64,000 bases of DNA from Candidatus Saccharimonadota bacterium (GTDB taxonomy: Bacteria > Patescibacteriota > Saccharimonadia > Saccharimonadales > Saccharimonadaceae): contig JAFRBS010000005.1 of the NCBI GenBank assembly GCA_017404725.1, positions 1-64,000 of the forward strand. The letters are read 5' to 3'. The notes under the pieces are model-generated. The model saw only the letters and a program-made list of their open reading frames with translations. It made no database searches and had not been told where the DNA came from. This document shows, one piece after another, positions 1 through 7,453 of the stretch. A program made the translations under genes and the position numbers. Position 1 is the first letter of the stretch. Each line of letters begins with the position of its first letter.

Positions 1-87
1 ACGGGCTAATGCTAATTTATGGACATTAACAATAATTAACATTACCTCTATAACATAAAAAACATCTCCAATCTGATAACAGGGGTA

Positions 88-111
88 TAAAAAAATGCCC
101 GTTTTGGGCAT
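88..111 (-). terminator. intrinsic terminator after the tRNA-Arg half
   Basis: On the minus strand, ATGCCC and GGGCAT pair around a five-base loop and are followed by a run of T (88-94 read in reverse). It lies only 7 nt beyond the point where the tRNA-like sequence ends, so a transcript from the tRNA half would stop here. Confidence 0.75.
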
Positions 112-118
112 AATTAAA

Positions 119-157
119 TCCGAAGACAAGTGCTCTAATCCACTGAGCTACGGCGGC
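119..157 (-). pseudogene. 5' half of tRNA-Arg(UCG), 3' half missing
   Basis: Reading the minus strand from 157, the sequence gives a 7-nt acceptor 5' strand (GCCGCCG), a good D arm (GCTC...GAGC), the 5' side of the anticodon stem and a CTTCGGA loop with anticodon TCG (121-123). The match then ends: no anticodon 3' strand, T arm or acceptor 3' strand follows in 1-118. Instead an intrinsic terminator follows within a few bases. It may be an attachment-site remnant, a decayed copy, or a split gene whose other half is outside the window. Positions 1-87 are AT-rich and nothing else was recognised there. Confidence 0.7.
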
Positions 158-210
158 ACTAGGGTTATTATACCACATTTGGACAGGTTTTTGAACTTAT
201 GTTTAAAGTG

Positions 211-245
211 TTGACTTTTTCTCTTATCTGTGGTATAATGTACTT
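211..245 (+). promoter_or_regulatory. consensus promoter, leaderless start
   Basis: TTGACT (211-216), a 17-bp spacer and TATAAT (234-239). The predicted transcription start falls at or next to the ATG at 246, leaving no room for a ribosome-binding site. This is one of the clearest cases of the leaderless layout seen through the window. Confidence 0.85.
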
Positions 246-881
246 ATGGATATAGTTGATAAGGTGTTTGAGGGGTTAAGTCTGAGTGATCAGGCGGAAA
301 AAGCCCGGAAAATCACGGCGCATCAGCGCAAAAAAGAGCTAAGAAAGCGCAATTATGCGCGCGTTTTGGCCCTCGGTTCGGTTGCCGCGGTGGTAGTTGG
401 CTTGGTTGCAACAGGGGTGATTGTGAACTTACCTAAGGGCACGAGCGCGGAAAGCGAAATCGAAGTTTCGTTCCCTGAAACTCAAGAGGACACTGCTACG
501 ACTGAGGAAACTGAGGCGGATGCCGAAACGGAAACTCAGACTGAAGAGAAAAACAACGAAACGAACTCTACCCCTGTAAAAACTACGGCAAAAAAGAGCC
601 AGACAGCGAAGAAAACTGCTGCCGCGACGACGTCTTCCGAGACGACGACTACGACGGTTGTGAACGCGATCGATAGTAACGCTGAGAAAACTGACCAGGG
701 TGCGACTGGCGGAGATGGTTGTACCGAATATGCGAAAAATGCGCTATATTGTAAGGACGCCAAGGCTCAGGAACAATCGACGACGCCTTCTTCTGACGAT
801 CAGAGCGAAAATAGCGGCGACGATAGCAAGGGGGATGTAAAGGACGAAGATTCCGGGGACACCGGCGGGGAGACTGACTAA
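246..881 (+). CDS. membrane-anchored acidic Thr/Ser/Glu-rich protein
   Basis: A 211-residue protein with a basic cytoplasmic N-terminus (about 1-40), one membrane segment (about 41-62) and a long low-complexity outer region rich in Thr, Glu, Asp and Ser. A single Cys pair (DGCTEY...LYCKD, about 158-168) could form a disulfide. No family was recognised. It resembles a stalk-like surface protein, which is inference from composition only. A consensus promoter with its -10 six bases before ATG makes the start secure. The last 138 bp overlap the end of comEC on the opposite strand. Confidence 0.75.
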   Translation: MDIVDKVFEGLSLSDQAEKARKITAHQRKKELRKRNYARVLALGSVAAVVVGLVATGVIVNLPKGTSAESEIEVSFPETQEDTATTEETEADAETETQTEEKNNETNSTPVKTTAKKSQTAKKTAAATTSSETTTTTVVNAIDSNAEKTDQGATGGDGCTEYAKNALYCKDAKAQEQSTTPSSDDQSENSGDDSKGDVKDEDSGDTGGETD

Positions 882-2267
882 GAAATAGCGCTGGTCGCCA
901 AGGAAGTTGACGACCGCGAAATGGTAATCTAGGATGATTTTAGCAAGAGATGCGCTCGCTCCGGCCAACGGGGCGAGCGCTATCGTTTCGAAGAGGCCGG
1001 TGAGGAAGGTCAGACCCATGACGATGGAAATGGTCGGGAGGATCAGGAGGTTCGCGAGAATGGAAATCAGGGAGATTGAGCCGTAAAAATAGATCAGGAT
1101 CGGGGCGCAAAGGAGGGTCGCAGAGAGGCTGGAGAAGATTAGGTCGGCGATAAAGCCGGGCTTTTTTCCGCCTCTGCCGGCGCCGTAGAAGAAAGTCTTA
1201 AAGAGGGACGAGAAAACCATAATGCCGGTAAATGAAGCGAACGAGAGTAGCCAGGCGAGATCTAAAAGGTTCGTCGGGCTTAAGATCAGCGTTCCAGCCA
1301 TAACCGCGAGCAGAACGCGCCAGGGCGAGCGGTCGCGACCGAGATACCAAGCAAGCAGGCTCAAAAAAGCAACGGGGGCGGCGCGAGACATACTAGGGGT
1401 TAAACCGGTAATGCCGACGAAGATGAGGATGAAGAAACTAGCGCCGAAAAAGCCAGAAAAGCGCGAAAATTTTCCTAAGAGTTTTCTCGCGAAACTGGCG
1501 AGGATAGAGAGGTGGGTTCCGGAAGCGACGATGATATGGGTCAAGCCGACGATGCGGAGGGTGTCTTCAAAGTCTTTGTCGACGCCGGATTTTATGCCGA
1601 GGAGATAGCCGAGCGCGAGGCCGGCCTCTTTCTCGGGGAGAACCGCTTTAATCTTCTCGGCGAAACCGTCGCGGAGATTTAAGAAAAAGTCGCCACCGGC
1701 CTCGCGCGCCAGGATTTTCGGGCGATAGAAAAAGCCGGCGTAAGTTCCGAAGCCCGGTTTTAATTCCCCGCTTAAAGTTATTCTGTCCGAGCGTTTTAAA
1801 TCGGTCCCCGGAGATTTTCCGAGGCTGGCGTAAAATTTTCCGGCGACGGCTAGGCCGGCGGAATTCTCGGCTGGCTCAGCGGGCTCAGCGGCCGGCATAG
1901 CGATTTCAATTTCGCCAAGCGTCAGGCCGATTTTTTCTTCGTCTATCGTCGGGTCTTTTAAAACTTTTGCGGTCAGGGTTACGGTTTTTCCGATCAGGTT
2001 TTCTTCGATGGTTTTAGCGCCCAGAAAATCTGGCGCGGCGCGAAAAGAAATCAGAATAATTCCGGCGACTAAGGCGAAGGGCAACGTAGCCGGGCGTGGA
2101 AATTTTATGGCGAAAATTAAAAGCCCTATCGAAACAAAAAGCCAGAGAACTGGCGCGAAGAAATCGTAGCGAAAAATATGTATCAAAATGTCGCCGGCGA
2201 GAACGCCGAGAGAAAATACGGCAAAAGCCCAAGATGGGTGGAGATATTTTCTTAGAAGTTTTTTCAT
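744..2267 (-). CDS. comEC: ComEC/Rec2-type DNA-uptake channel, no nuclease domain
   Basis: A 507-residue polytopic membrane protein. Residues about 10-75 hold membrane segments, about 85-195 a soluble OB-like region, and about 210-500 the ComEC competence domain. The family motif is visible at 241-252 (GLTH, then SGTH). ComEC passes single-stranded DNA across the inner membrane in natural transformation. Full-length homologues of about 750 residues end in a metallo-beta-lactamase-like domain; here the protein stops after the last membrane helix and a run of six Arg. Prepilin genes at 8.7-12.6 kb are possible partners. The C-terminus overlaps the preceding plus-strand gene by 138 bp. Confidence 0.9.
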   Translation of the reverse strand: MKKLLRKYLHPSWAFAVFSLGVLAGDILIHIFRYDFFAPVLWLFVSIGLLIFAIKFPRPATLPFALVAGIILISFRAAPDFLGAKTIEENLIGKTVTLTAKVLKDPTIDEEKIGLTLGEIEIAMPAAEPAEPAENSAGLAVAGKFYASLGKSPGTDLKRSDRITLSGELKPGFGTYAGFFYRPKILAREAGGDFFLNLRDGFAEKIKAVLPEKEAGLALGYLLGIKSGVDKDFEDTLRIVGLTHIIVASGTHLSILASFARKLLGKFSRFSGFFGASFFILIFVGITGLTPSMSRAAPVAFLSLLAWYLGRDRSPWRVLLAVMAGTLILSPTNLLDLAWLLSFASFTGIMVFSSLFKTFFYGAGRGGKKPGFIADLIFSSLSATLLCAPILIYFYGSISLISILANLLILPTISIVMGLTFLTGLFETIALAPLAGASASLAKIILDYHFAVVNFLGDQRYFLVSLPAGVPGIFVLYIPLAIVAAIFALIVRRRRRRLFLSLGVLTI

Positions 2268-2351
2268 GGCCCTTTCTAGAGCCGATAGTTCGCTTTTTAG
2301 TTTAGCAAAATTTTAGCAAAAAGTAAACTGGACATGCTAAATTTCTGGATT

Positions 2352-3260
2352 TTAAGCGCCGACTTTGTCTTTCTTGTTGCGGCGAGTAGCGTTATGTTCA
2401 ACGTATTCGATAATTTTTTCGGCGACGTTCCGGCCGGTGATTTTTTCAATACCGAAACCTGGCGAAGCGTTTACCTCGAGAACGAGCGGACCGCGATCGG
2501 AGCGCATCAAATCGACACCGGCGATATGCAGGCCCATAGCCTTCGCGGCGCGAATTGCCATATGACGTTCCTCGGGAGTGAGTTTAATCGCGGTTCCCTC
2601 CCCGCCTTTATGGAGGTTGCTCCTAAAATCATCATCTAACGATTGGCGTTTCATACTGGCGACCACGCGCGAGCCAACGACGAAAGCACGAATATCGGTA
2701 CCGGAAGACTCTTTAATGTACTCCTGGATCAAAATGTTTGTACCGTCTTCGTTATAGAGGTAGAACGCCTGGAGCGTAGACTTCGCGGCTTTTTTCGTTT
2801 CGGCGAGGACGACGCCGTTGCCGTGGGTCGAAGTCGCAAGCTTGATGATGACCGGAAGTTCAATCTGCTCAAGCAGATCATCAATATCAGTCGTGTTACG
2901 AGAAACCAAAGTTTTCGGAGTATCGACACCGTTTTTAATCATAATCTGGGCAGAGCGCAGTTTATCACGCGAACGGACAATCGCGATCGAGCTGGACGCA
3001 GTCCAAGTTCCTTGCATCTCAAATTGGCGAACGATCGTCGTGCCGTAACGAGTCATATAGTTAGCAATGCGCGGAATAACGGCGTCAAACTTTGGAAGTT
3101 TTTTGCCGCGATAGAAAATTTCGGGATTTTTCGCATCAAGCGAAAGATAACAGTTTTTATACTTAATAACTTTTACCTCATGGCCGCGTTTTTCGGCTTC
3201 TTCGACGAGGCGTTTCGTCGAATAGTTGGCGTTGCCGTTGCTTAGAATTGCGATCTTCAT
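2352..3260 (-). CDS. rimK: RimK-type ATP-grasp glutamate ligase
   Basis: A 302-residue ATP-grasp enzyme of the RimK family, which adds glutamate to a protein C-terminus (ribosomal S6 in E. coli) or makes poly-glutamate. The N-terminal pre-ATP-grasp part (MKIAILSNG) is followed by the ATP-binding core, and the EVNASPGFG signature near the C-terminus carries metal-ligand residues. Length matches E. coli RimK (300). The start at 3260 is preferred over an in-frame one 45 bp upstream because AAAGGAG precedes it and family homology starts there. It follows the retropepsin-like gene by 1 nt, the usual RimK-peptidase pairing. The S6 target is not in the window. Confidence 0.9.
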   Translation of the reverse strand: MKIAILSNGNANYSTKRLVEEAEKRGHEVKVIKYKNCYLSLDAKNPEIFYRGKKLPKFDAVIPRIANYMTRYGTTIVRQFEMQGTWTASSSIAIVRSRDKLRSAQIMIKNGVDTPKTLVSRNTTDIDDLLEQIELPVIIKLATSTHGNGVVLAETKKAAKSTLQAFYLYNEDGTNILIQEYIKESSGTDIRAFVVGSRVVASMKRQSLDDDFRSNLHKGGEGTAIKLTPEERHMAIRAAKAMGLHIAGVDLMRSDRGPLVLEVNASPGFGIEKITGRNVAEKIIEYVEHNATRRNKKDKVGA

Positions 3261-3261
3261 G

Positions 3262-3768
3262 TTATTCTCCTTTGGCTGGTCGGCCGTTCTCTTCGTCTGG
3301 AACAAAATTTATTTTATATTTACGCTTCAGCTCGGTGCGATTGATGTCGGACTGGGATGTGTCAACCAAAAAACGATTATTGAGCATTAAACGACCCAGT
3401 AAAACCGGATAAACATTTTTTGAACGATCCGCGAGAGTAAACGGGGTCGTGAAAATATGACCACCGACTTTTACGCGAAGTTTTACTTCGTAGCGATCCT
3501 CGCGGTCGCCGAAAGAATTTGCTATATGTACGACGTCGTAATCATTTGTTTCGACTTCAAAGGCCATATCGTTGAAAACCGGGTGCCCACCTAAAATACG
3601 GGAGTGCAAAGTGCCAGCGTCATCAATTTTGATGTTGTCTGCATGAACCGCGGAACGATAAGCCCCGGTATCGGTCTTGGCTGGAATCTTCTCGTCAGAA
3701 AAATTCACGAACGTAATTTCTTCCGCTCGTCCGATAATCACCTTGTGCGACTTCTTCTCTGTTTTCAT
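3262..3768 (-). CDS. RimK-associated retropepsin-like peptidase (RimB/COG4067 type)
   Basis: A 168-residue protein of the retropepsin-like family often paired with RimK and sometimes annotated 'ATP-dependent zinc protease'. The aspartic-protease style motif KTDTGAYRSAVH sits near residues 31-42 and a second hydrophobic-Gly motif (PVLLGRLML) lies towards the C-terminus. Start ATG at 3768 is chosen because a TTGACA-17-TATAAT promoter ends 7 nt before it and conserved sequence begins there. With rimK it forms a two-gene operon. In known pairs the peptidase helps trim or regulate the added glutamates; its exact role here is inferred. Confidence 0.8.
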   Translation of the reverse strand: MKTEKKSHKVIIGRAEEITFVNFSDEKIPAKTDTGAYRSAVHADNIKIDDAGTLHSRILGGHPVFNDMAFEVETNDYDVVHIANSFGDREDRYEVKLRVKVGGHIFTTPFTLADRSKNVYPVLLGRLMLNNRFLVDTSQSDINRTELKRKYKINFVPDEENGRPAKGE

Positions 3769-3805
3769 GCTTGAAATTATATCACAGATATGGTATAATG
3801 TCAAT
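3769..3805. promoter_or_regulatory. interleaved divergent double promoter
   Basis: The 37-bp gap between two start codons holds two full promoters. Plus: TTGAAA (3771-3776), 17 bp, TATAAT (3794-3799), ATG at 3806. Minus: TTGACA (complement of 3799-3804), 17 bp, TATAAT (complement of 3776-3781), ATG at 3768. Each -35 lies beside the other gene's start, so two polymerases cannot be bound at once. Both transcripts would be leaderless. Confidence 0.85.
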
Positions 3806-5035
3806 ATGAAAAAGCATGTCCTCATCGTTGGAAAGAGGTTCTCTGGATTGATAAAATACCTCGAGGAGAATGGTTATGATTATACCGTGCTACGAGATAT
3901 AAAAACTGCTAAATTTAAAGATAAAAAATTCAAACACCGCGTGCTTTGTGATTTTTCAAGTGATGAAAAAATCATAGAGAGTTTAAAGCAGCTGAAAGTT
4001 CAACCAGACGCGGTAGTTTCGATATATGAAGCTTATATCTCGGCGGCGGCTTTTATTGCGGAATATTTTGGACTTTTTGGGTTGCCACGTGAGGCGGCGA
4101 AAGCTTGTACCGATAAAGAGCTGATGCGGAAGAAATTTGCTGAGGCGCCAGAAAAAATTAGCCCAGAATTTAGAGAAATAAAGAGCTATAATGACGCTCG
4201 AGAATTCGCGGAAACACACGGTTTTCCGTTAATCATGAAGCCTGCGAATCTGTCGAAAAGTTTGCTCGTAACAAAATCTGAGAATTTTGAAGAGTTAAGA
4301 AAAAATTATGAACGATCTATGGCGACAATTGAGCAGGTTTATAAAAAATATGCGCCTGATGCGACGCCGAAACTTTTGATTGAAGAATTTTTGGTTGGGC
4401 ACGTTTATTCGGTTGATGCGTTTGTAGATGCAGATGGCGAACCGCATGTCATGCGGGAAATCGTAGATTATCAGACTGGATATGAAGTCGGGTACGAAGA
4501 CAATTTTCATTACAGTCGGATTTTGCCGACGAAGCTTTCTGCGGATGAGCAGGCTGCTTTGCTCAAGTGCGCGCGGCTTGGATGTGTAGCGTTGGGGATG
4601 AAAAACTCGCCAGCGCATATTGAGATCATTATGACTGCAGGTGGGCCGAGGATTGTAGAAATCGGAGCGCGAAACGGCGGTTATCGTGAGCGAATGTATA
4701 GACTAGCAAACGGGATTGATATCACGGGAAATATGTTGAGACTGGCATTCGGGGAAAAGCCAGAAATTTCTGAAATGAAAAATGAACCGGTCGCGGTTTT
4801 AGAGTTGTTCCCTTTTTCGCCTGGCGAATTCGTTGGTTTAGAAAATGAAGAAACGCTGCGTAAGCTTCCGTCCCTAGAATATCTAAGTATAAAAGCAGAG
4901 CCGTCCGAGTTTGTTGGCAAATCTTCGGACGGTTATAAAGCCACGGCGATTATTATTCTGCATAATTCGGATGCTGAACGGTTTGCAAAAGATTTAGATT
5001 TTGTAAACAGCTCCGTTCGTGTTATGACGCGTTAG
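3806..5035 (+). CDS. ATP-grasp carboxylate-amine ligase
   Basis: A 409-residue ATP-grasp protein of the carbamoyl-phosphate-synthase/L-amino-acid-ligase branch. Residues about 1-100 form a Rossmann-like pre-ATP-grasp domain, about 105-310 the ATP-grasp fold (lysine-containing PLIMKPANLSKS strand, later IEIIMTAGGPRIVEIGARNGG with metal-binding Glu/Asn), and the rest a C-terminal cap. Such enzymes join an acid to an amine with ATP; the substrates cannot be read from sequence. The start at 3806 is preferred over an upstream in-frame ATG because the promoter sits 6 nt before it. Its divergence from rimK-peptidase hints at related or opposed regulation. Confidence 0.8.
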   Translation: MKKHVLIVGKRFSGLIKYLEENGYDYTVLRDIKTAKFKDKKFKHRVLCDFSSDEKIIESLKQLKVQPDAVVSIYEAYISAAAFIAEYFGLFGLPREAAKACTDKELMRKKFAEAPEKISPEFREIKSYNDAREFAETHGFPLIMKPANLSKSLLVTKSENFEELRKNYERSMATIEQVYKKYAPDATPKLLIEEFLVGHVYSVDAFVDADGEPHVMREIVDYQTGYEVGYEDNFHYSRILPTKLSADEQAALLKCARLGCVALGMKNSPAHIEIIMTAGGPRIVEIGARNGGYRERMYRLANGIDITGNMLRLAFGEKPEISEMKNEPVAVLELFPFSPGEFVGLENEETLRKLPSLEYLSIKAEPSEFVGKSSDGYKATAIIILHNSDAERFAKDLDFVNSSVRVMTR

Positions 5036-5172
5036 ATTTCGGAGATGATTAGTTTGTCGCCGAAAACGGATTTTTGGATCCGATGGGTCGCGAAGCCTTG
5101 AGAATTTCGGATGACCTGGCCGCTTTTTAGAATTGCATCTTCGATTTTTAGTTGGTTGCTCGCACCAAACAT
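5032..5172 (-). CDS. small 46-residue protein, unknown function
   Basis: A short open frame with a strong Shine-Dalgarno sequence, GGAGG, 7 nt before ATG at 5172. It encodes 46 residues starting MFGASNQLKIEDAIL and ending KLIISEI, with no membrane segment or cysteine. Its stop codon interlocks with that of the convergent ATP-grasp gene in the tetranucleotide TTAG (5032-5035), the same arrangement seen at three other convergent pairs here. Ribosome-binding site and stop placement support it as a real gene. No family was recognised. Confidence 0.65.
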   Translation of the reverse strand: MFGASNQLKIEDAILKSGQVIRNSQGFATHRIQKSVFGDKLIISEI

Positions 5173-5257
5173 AATATTACCTCCACTTATTTCTATCTAT
5201 TTTAGCGCGGAGGCTTTAAAAAGTAAAATGGTTATGCGGGAGTTTTTTGGAAAAAAC

Positions 5258-5590
5258 TTAAATGTCTAGAGATTCGTTGGAAAGTGTGTCGGCAGCGAAC
5301 GGATTCGGCGTCTTATCAAGATCATCTAGGACTTCCTTGTAATTTTTCAAGAAATTTTCTAAGCTGTCGTTATTAATCTCGTCGTTTTCGGAAAACTTAT
5401 AATCTTCTTTTAGCTCCTTTTCGATTTCCTTTTCGTCGGGTAAAAAGCCAGGACGTGAACGATCGAGATAAATATCGCCGGAAGCATGGTAAACGTAAAC
5501 CGAAACTGCGGTCGTGATCAAAGCGACGGCGGTCGAGACTAAGCCAAGAATTAAGAGATTATGATTTTTTTTATCGCCTTCTTCGTTCAT
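5258..5590 (-). CDS. single-pass membrane protein, unknown
   Basis: A 110-residue protein with a short N-terminus, one membrane helix (about 12-34) and an acidic outer tail rich in Glu, Asp and Asn. It starts directly after the stop of the upstream secreted-protein gene (TAAATG, no spacer) with AAGGAG inside the end of that gene, so the two are co-transcribed and probably translationally coupled. A joint role for the two proteins at the cell surface is inference; no domain was recognised. Confidence 0.7.
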   Translation of the reverse strand: MNEEGDKKNHNLLILGLVSTAVALITTAVSVYVYHASGDIYLDRSRPGFLPDEKEIEKELKEDYKFSENDEINNDSLENFLKNYKEVLDDLDKTPNPFAADTLSNESLDI

Positions 5591-6130
5591 TTAGTCGTTC
5601 TCCTTCAAGCGAGCAGTTGCGGTATAAAAATTCCCGAAAAGCGTGCGGAGATGCTTGGCTGAATCGTTTAAGGCCACGCGCGATTTTCGAACATTTTCTA
5701 GTTTATAGTAGAAATTAGTCGAATCGTTTTTACAGTCGACGTTTAAAAGTTCCTCGTAAGCTTGGCTATAGCTAGTAAACTTTTCGGCAAAATCGGAACG
5801 GGAATCGAGGATGTCGGAATAGAGGCGCGTGATCGTCGTCGACGGGCGATTATGTTTTACGAGGCTTAGGTTAAGCGGTGTGATATAGTTCGTAAGCAAA
5901 GTCTGATAAACTGAGCCGAGATAAGAGCGTGTGCGCGAATCGGTGCGCTGGATGGTTTTTAGGTTCTGTTTTAAAGTCTGGCAAGAGCTCGAGATTACGT
6001 CGAGCTGGTCGGAAGAGGGCCCGACAGCAGAAACTTGGGCGTGGGCAAAAAACAGAGAAACCCCGAAGAACATTGCGGCTGCCAGAGCTACTATGATTGG
6101 GGTTGTTTGTCTATCCTTTTTAAGCGGCAT
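5591..6130 (-). CDS. secreted or anchored helical protein, unknown
   Basis: A 179-residue protein with a signal peptide or anchor (residues about 10-32, ending in ...FAHAQ) and a mostly helical mature region with two Cys (SSCQTLK and NVDCKND) that may pair. TATAAT lies 9 nt before the ATG, so it is the first gene of a leaderless two-gene unit with the downstream membrane protein. No family was recognised. Confidence 0.7.
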   Translation of the reverse strand: MPLKKDRQTTPIIVALAAAMFFGVSLFFAHAQVSAVGPSSDQLDVISSSCQTLKQNLKTIQRTDSRTRSYLGSVYQTLLTNYITPLNLSLVKHNRPSTTITRLYSDILDSRSDFAEKFTSYSQAYEELLNVDCKNDSTNFYYKLENVRKSRVALNDSAKHLRTLFGNFYTATARLKEND

Positions 6131-6153
6131 ATTATGTATATTATATCACACCT

Positions 6154-7350
6154 TTAATTTATGTCGTCGAGAGAATCTAATTGCAGAAAATCAGGAAGAC
6201 GGAGATGCTTCACTGTGCTGGTTGAGTAATCAAGATCGTCATTTGTGATTAGAATTTTTTGTGCAGAGTTGTCAATTCTCGCAAAAGCACCAAATTCACG
6301 TTCGTAGGTTTCTTTCTCTACGACGCTATACGCGACCTGAATATAATAGTCCTTGCCGTCTTTTTGTACGAAGAAATCTATTTCTTTGCCGTCAATATTA
6401 TTGTAGACACTAACTTTGTAGCCCATATAAATCAGCTCGTTATATACGATATTTTCTAGATTATGTGTTAGGTCATATTGCTTATCAATATGGCGAATTG
6501 AATTAAACGAAACGTCGGCGTCGTAGATTTTGAAATAGTAAGATAATTCTGTTTTAGTTTTGGCCGAGTACGGTTTTATACGCTCGATGATGTAGGCTTC
6601 TTCTAGGTAGTTTAGGTATTTGATAATTGTGTTGATCGATCCCTCGACGTGCTCGTTTTTAAGATATCCCTCTATTGAGCGCGAGGAGAAAATACGCGAG
6701 TTAGTTTTCAAGACGAAGTTCGTGACGCGTCGAAAGAGTTCAGTGTTTTGGATGTTGTAGCGATTAATTACGTCGTGCTCGACGATGGATTGGTTTAAAT
6801 CACTTAGGTATTTTGATTGGTCTTCCGAATTTTCAAATTCAAATCTTTTAGGGAATCCACCCCAGACAAGGTAGTCCGACACACTCGGACTAAACCCAAG
6901 CTCCTTGGAATAAGCGACTATTTCCTTAAAAACAAACGGACGAACTTGGAACGCAACATAGCGACCGCTGAATTCTTTCGTGTACTCTTTTGACAAAAGC
7001 TTTGAGTTTGACCCCGTAATGAACACGGAATTATCACCTAGGCGAAGAGTTTTACAAGCAAGCTGCCAATCTTTTACTTCCTGAATTTCATCAAAAAATA
7101 AATAGTTTTTTCCCGGCTTTCTCTGAGAATCTATGTACTCAAGAAGTTTTCGACAATCTGGAATATTAGACCTAATGCGCTCGTCTTCAAAATTAAGGTA
7201 GAGAACATTCTTAGAATCGCGTTTTATCTCGGACATAATTTGCTCAAGAATTACTGACTTACCAGAACGACGAACCCCAGTAATAATTTTTATTAGATCT
7301 GTGTCATAAAATCCCCTGATTTGTTCAATATAGTGCGTTCTTTCAATCAT
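6154..7350 (-). CDS. AAA ATPase with DUF4143 C-terminal domain
   Basis: A 398-residue P-loop ATPase. Walker A is GVRRSGKS (25-32), Walker B is YLFFDEIQE around residue 83, and sensor-like ITGSNSK follows. The C-terminal half matches the DUF4143 family, with a winged-helix-like region and a nuclease-like fold (EIDFFVQKDGKDYYIQV). Proteins of this type are widespread, often accessory, with unclear function; some are discussed as defence or stress ATPases. Start 7350 is chosen from the TTGACT-17-TATAAT promoter 6 nt upstream and the conserved MIERTHYIEQ; an in-frame start 60 bp upstream is less likely. The promoter holds an 11-bp inverted repeat. Confidence 0.85.
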   Translation of the reverse strand: MIERTHYIEQIRGFYDTDLIKIITGVRRSGKSVILEQIMSEIKRDSKNVLYLNFEDERIRSNIPDCRKLLEYIDSQRKPGKNYLFFDEIQEVKDWQLACKTLRLGDNSVFITGSNSKLLSKEYTKEFSGRYVAFQVRPFVFKEIVAYSKELGFSPSVSDYLVWGGFPKRFEFENSEDQSKYLSDLNQSIVEHDVINRYNIQNTELFRRVTNFVLKTNSRIFSSRSIEGYLKNEHVEGSINTIIKYLNYLEEAYIIERIKPYSAKTKTELSYYFKIYDADVSFNSIRHIDKQYDLTHNLENIVYNELIYMGYKVSVYNNIDGKEIDFFVQKDGKDYYIQVAYSVVEKETYEREFGAFARIDNSAQKILITNDDLDYSTSTVKHLRLPDFLQLDSLDDIN

Positions 7351-7356
7351 GCTTCT

Positions 7357-7398
7357 ATTATACTGAACAATTTGGCAAAAGTCAAGAAAATTGTTCAG
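7357..7398 (-). promoter_or_regulatory. promoter within an 11-bp inverted repeat
   Basis: Minus-strand TTGACT (complement of 7380-7385), 17-bp spacer, TATAAT (complement of 7357-7362), ATG at 7350. Perfect 11-bp inverted arms CTGAACAATTT (7363-7373) and AAATTGTTCAG (7388-7398) flank the -35. This is a typical operator position; the regulator is unknown. Confidence 0.7.
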
Positions 7399-7453
7399 CC
7401 CATTGAGCAATTTTCTGATGATGGCTAAATCGTTCTTCGCTAGTAGATATCAC

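Noticed and set aside
1-118. Group I intron within the tRNA-Arg
   Set aside because: A strong intrinsic terminator follows the tRNA half at once and no intron core elements were seen; the available sequence is also too short to hold one.
1222-1608. A 128-residue basic plus-strand frame
   Set aside because: Antisense to the ComEC competence domain including its signature motif; no supporting signals.
2643-3245. A 200-residue plus-strand frame
   Set aside because: It lies fully antisense to rimK, which has clear family motifs; no promoter or RBS precedes it.
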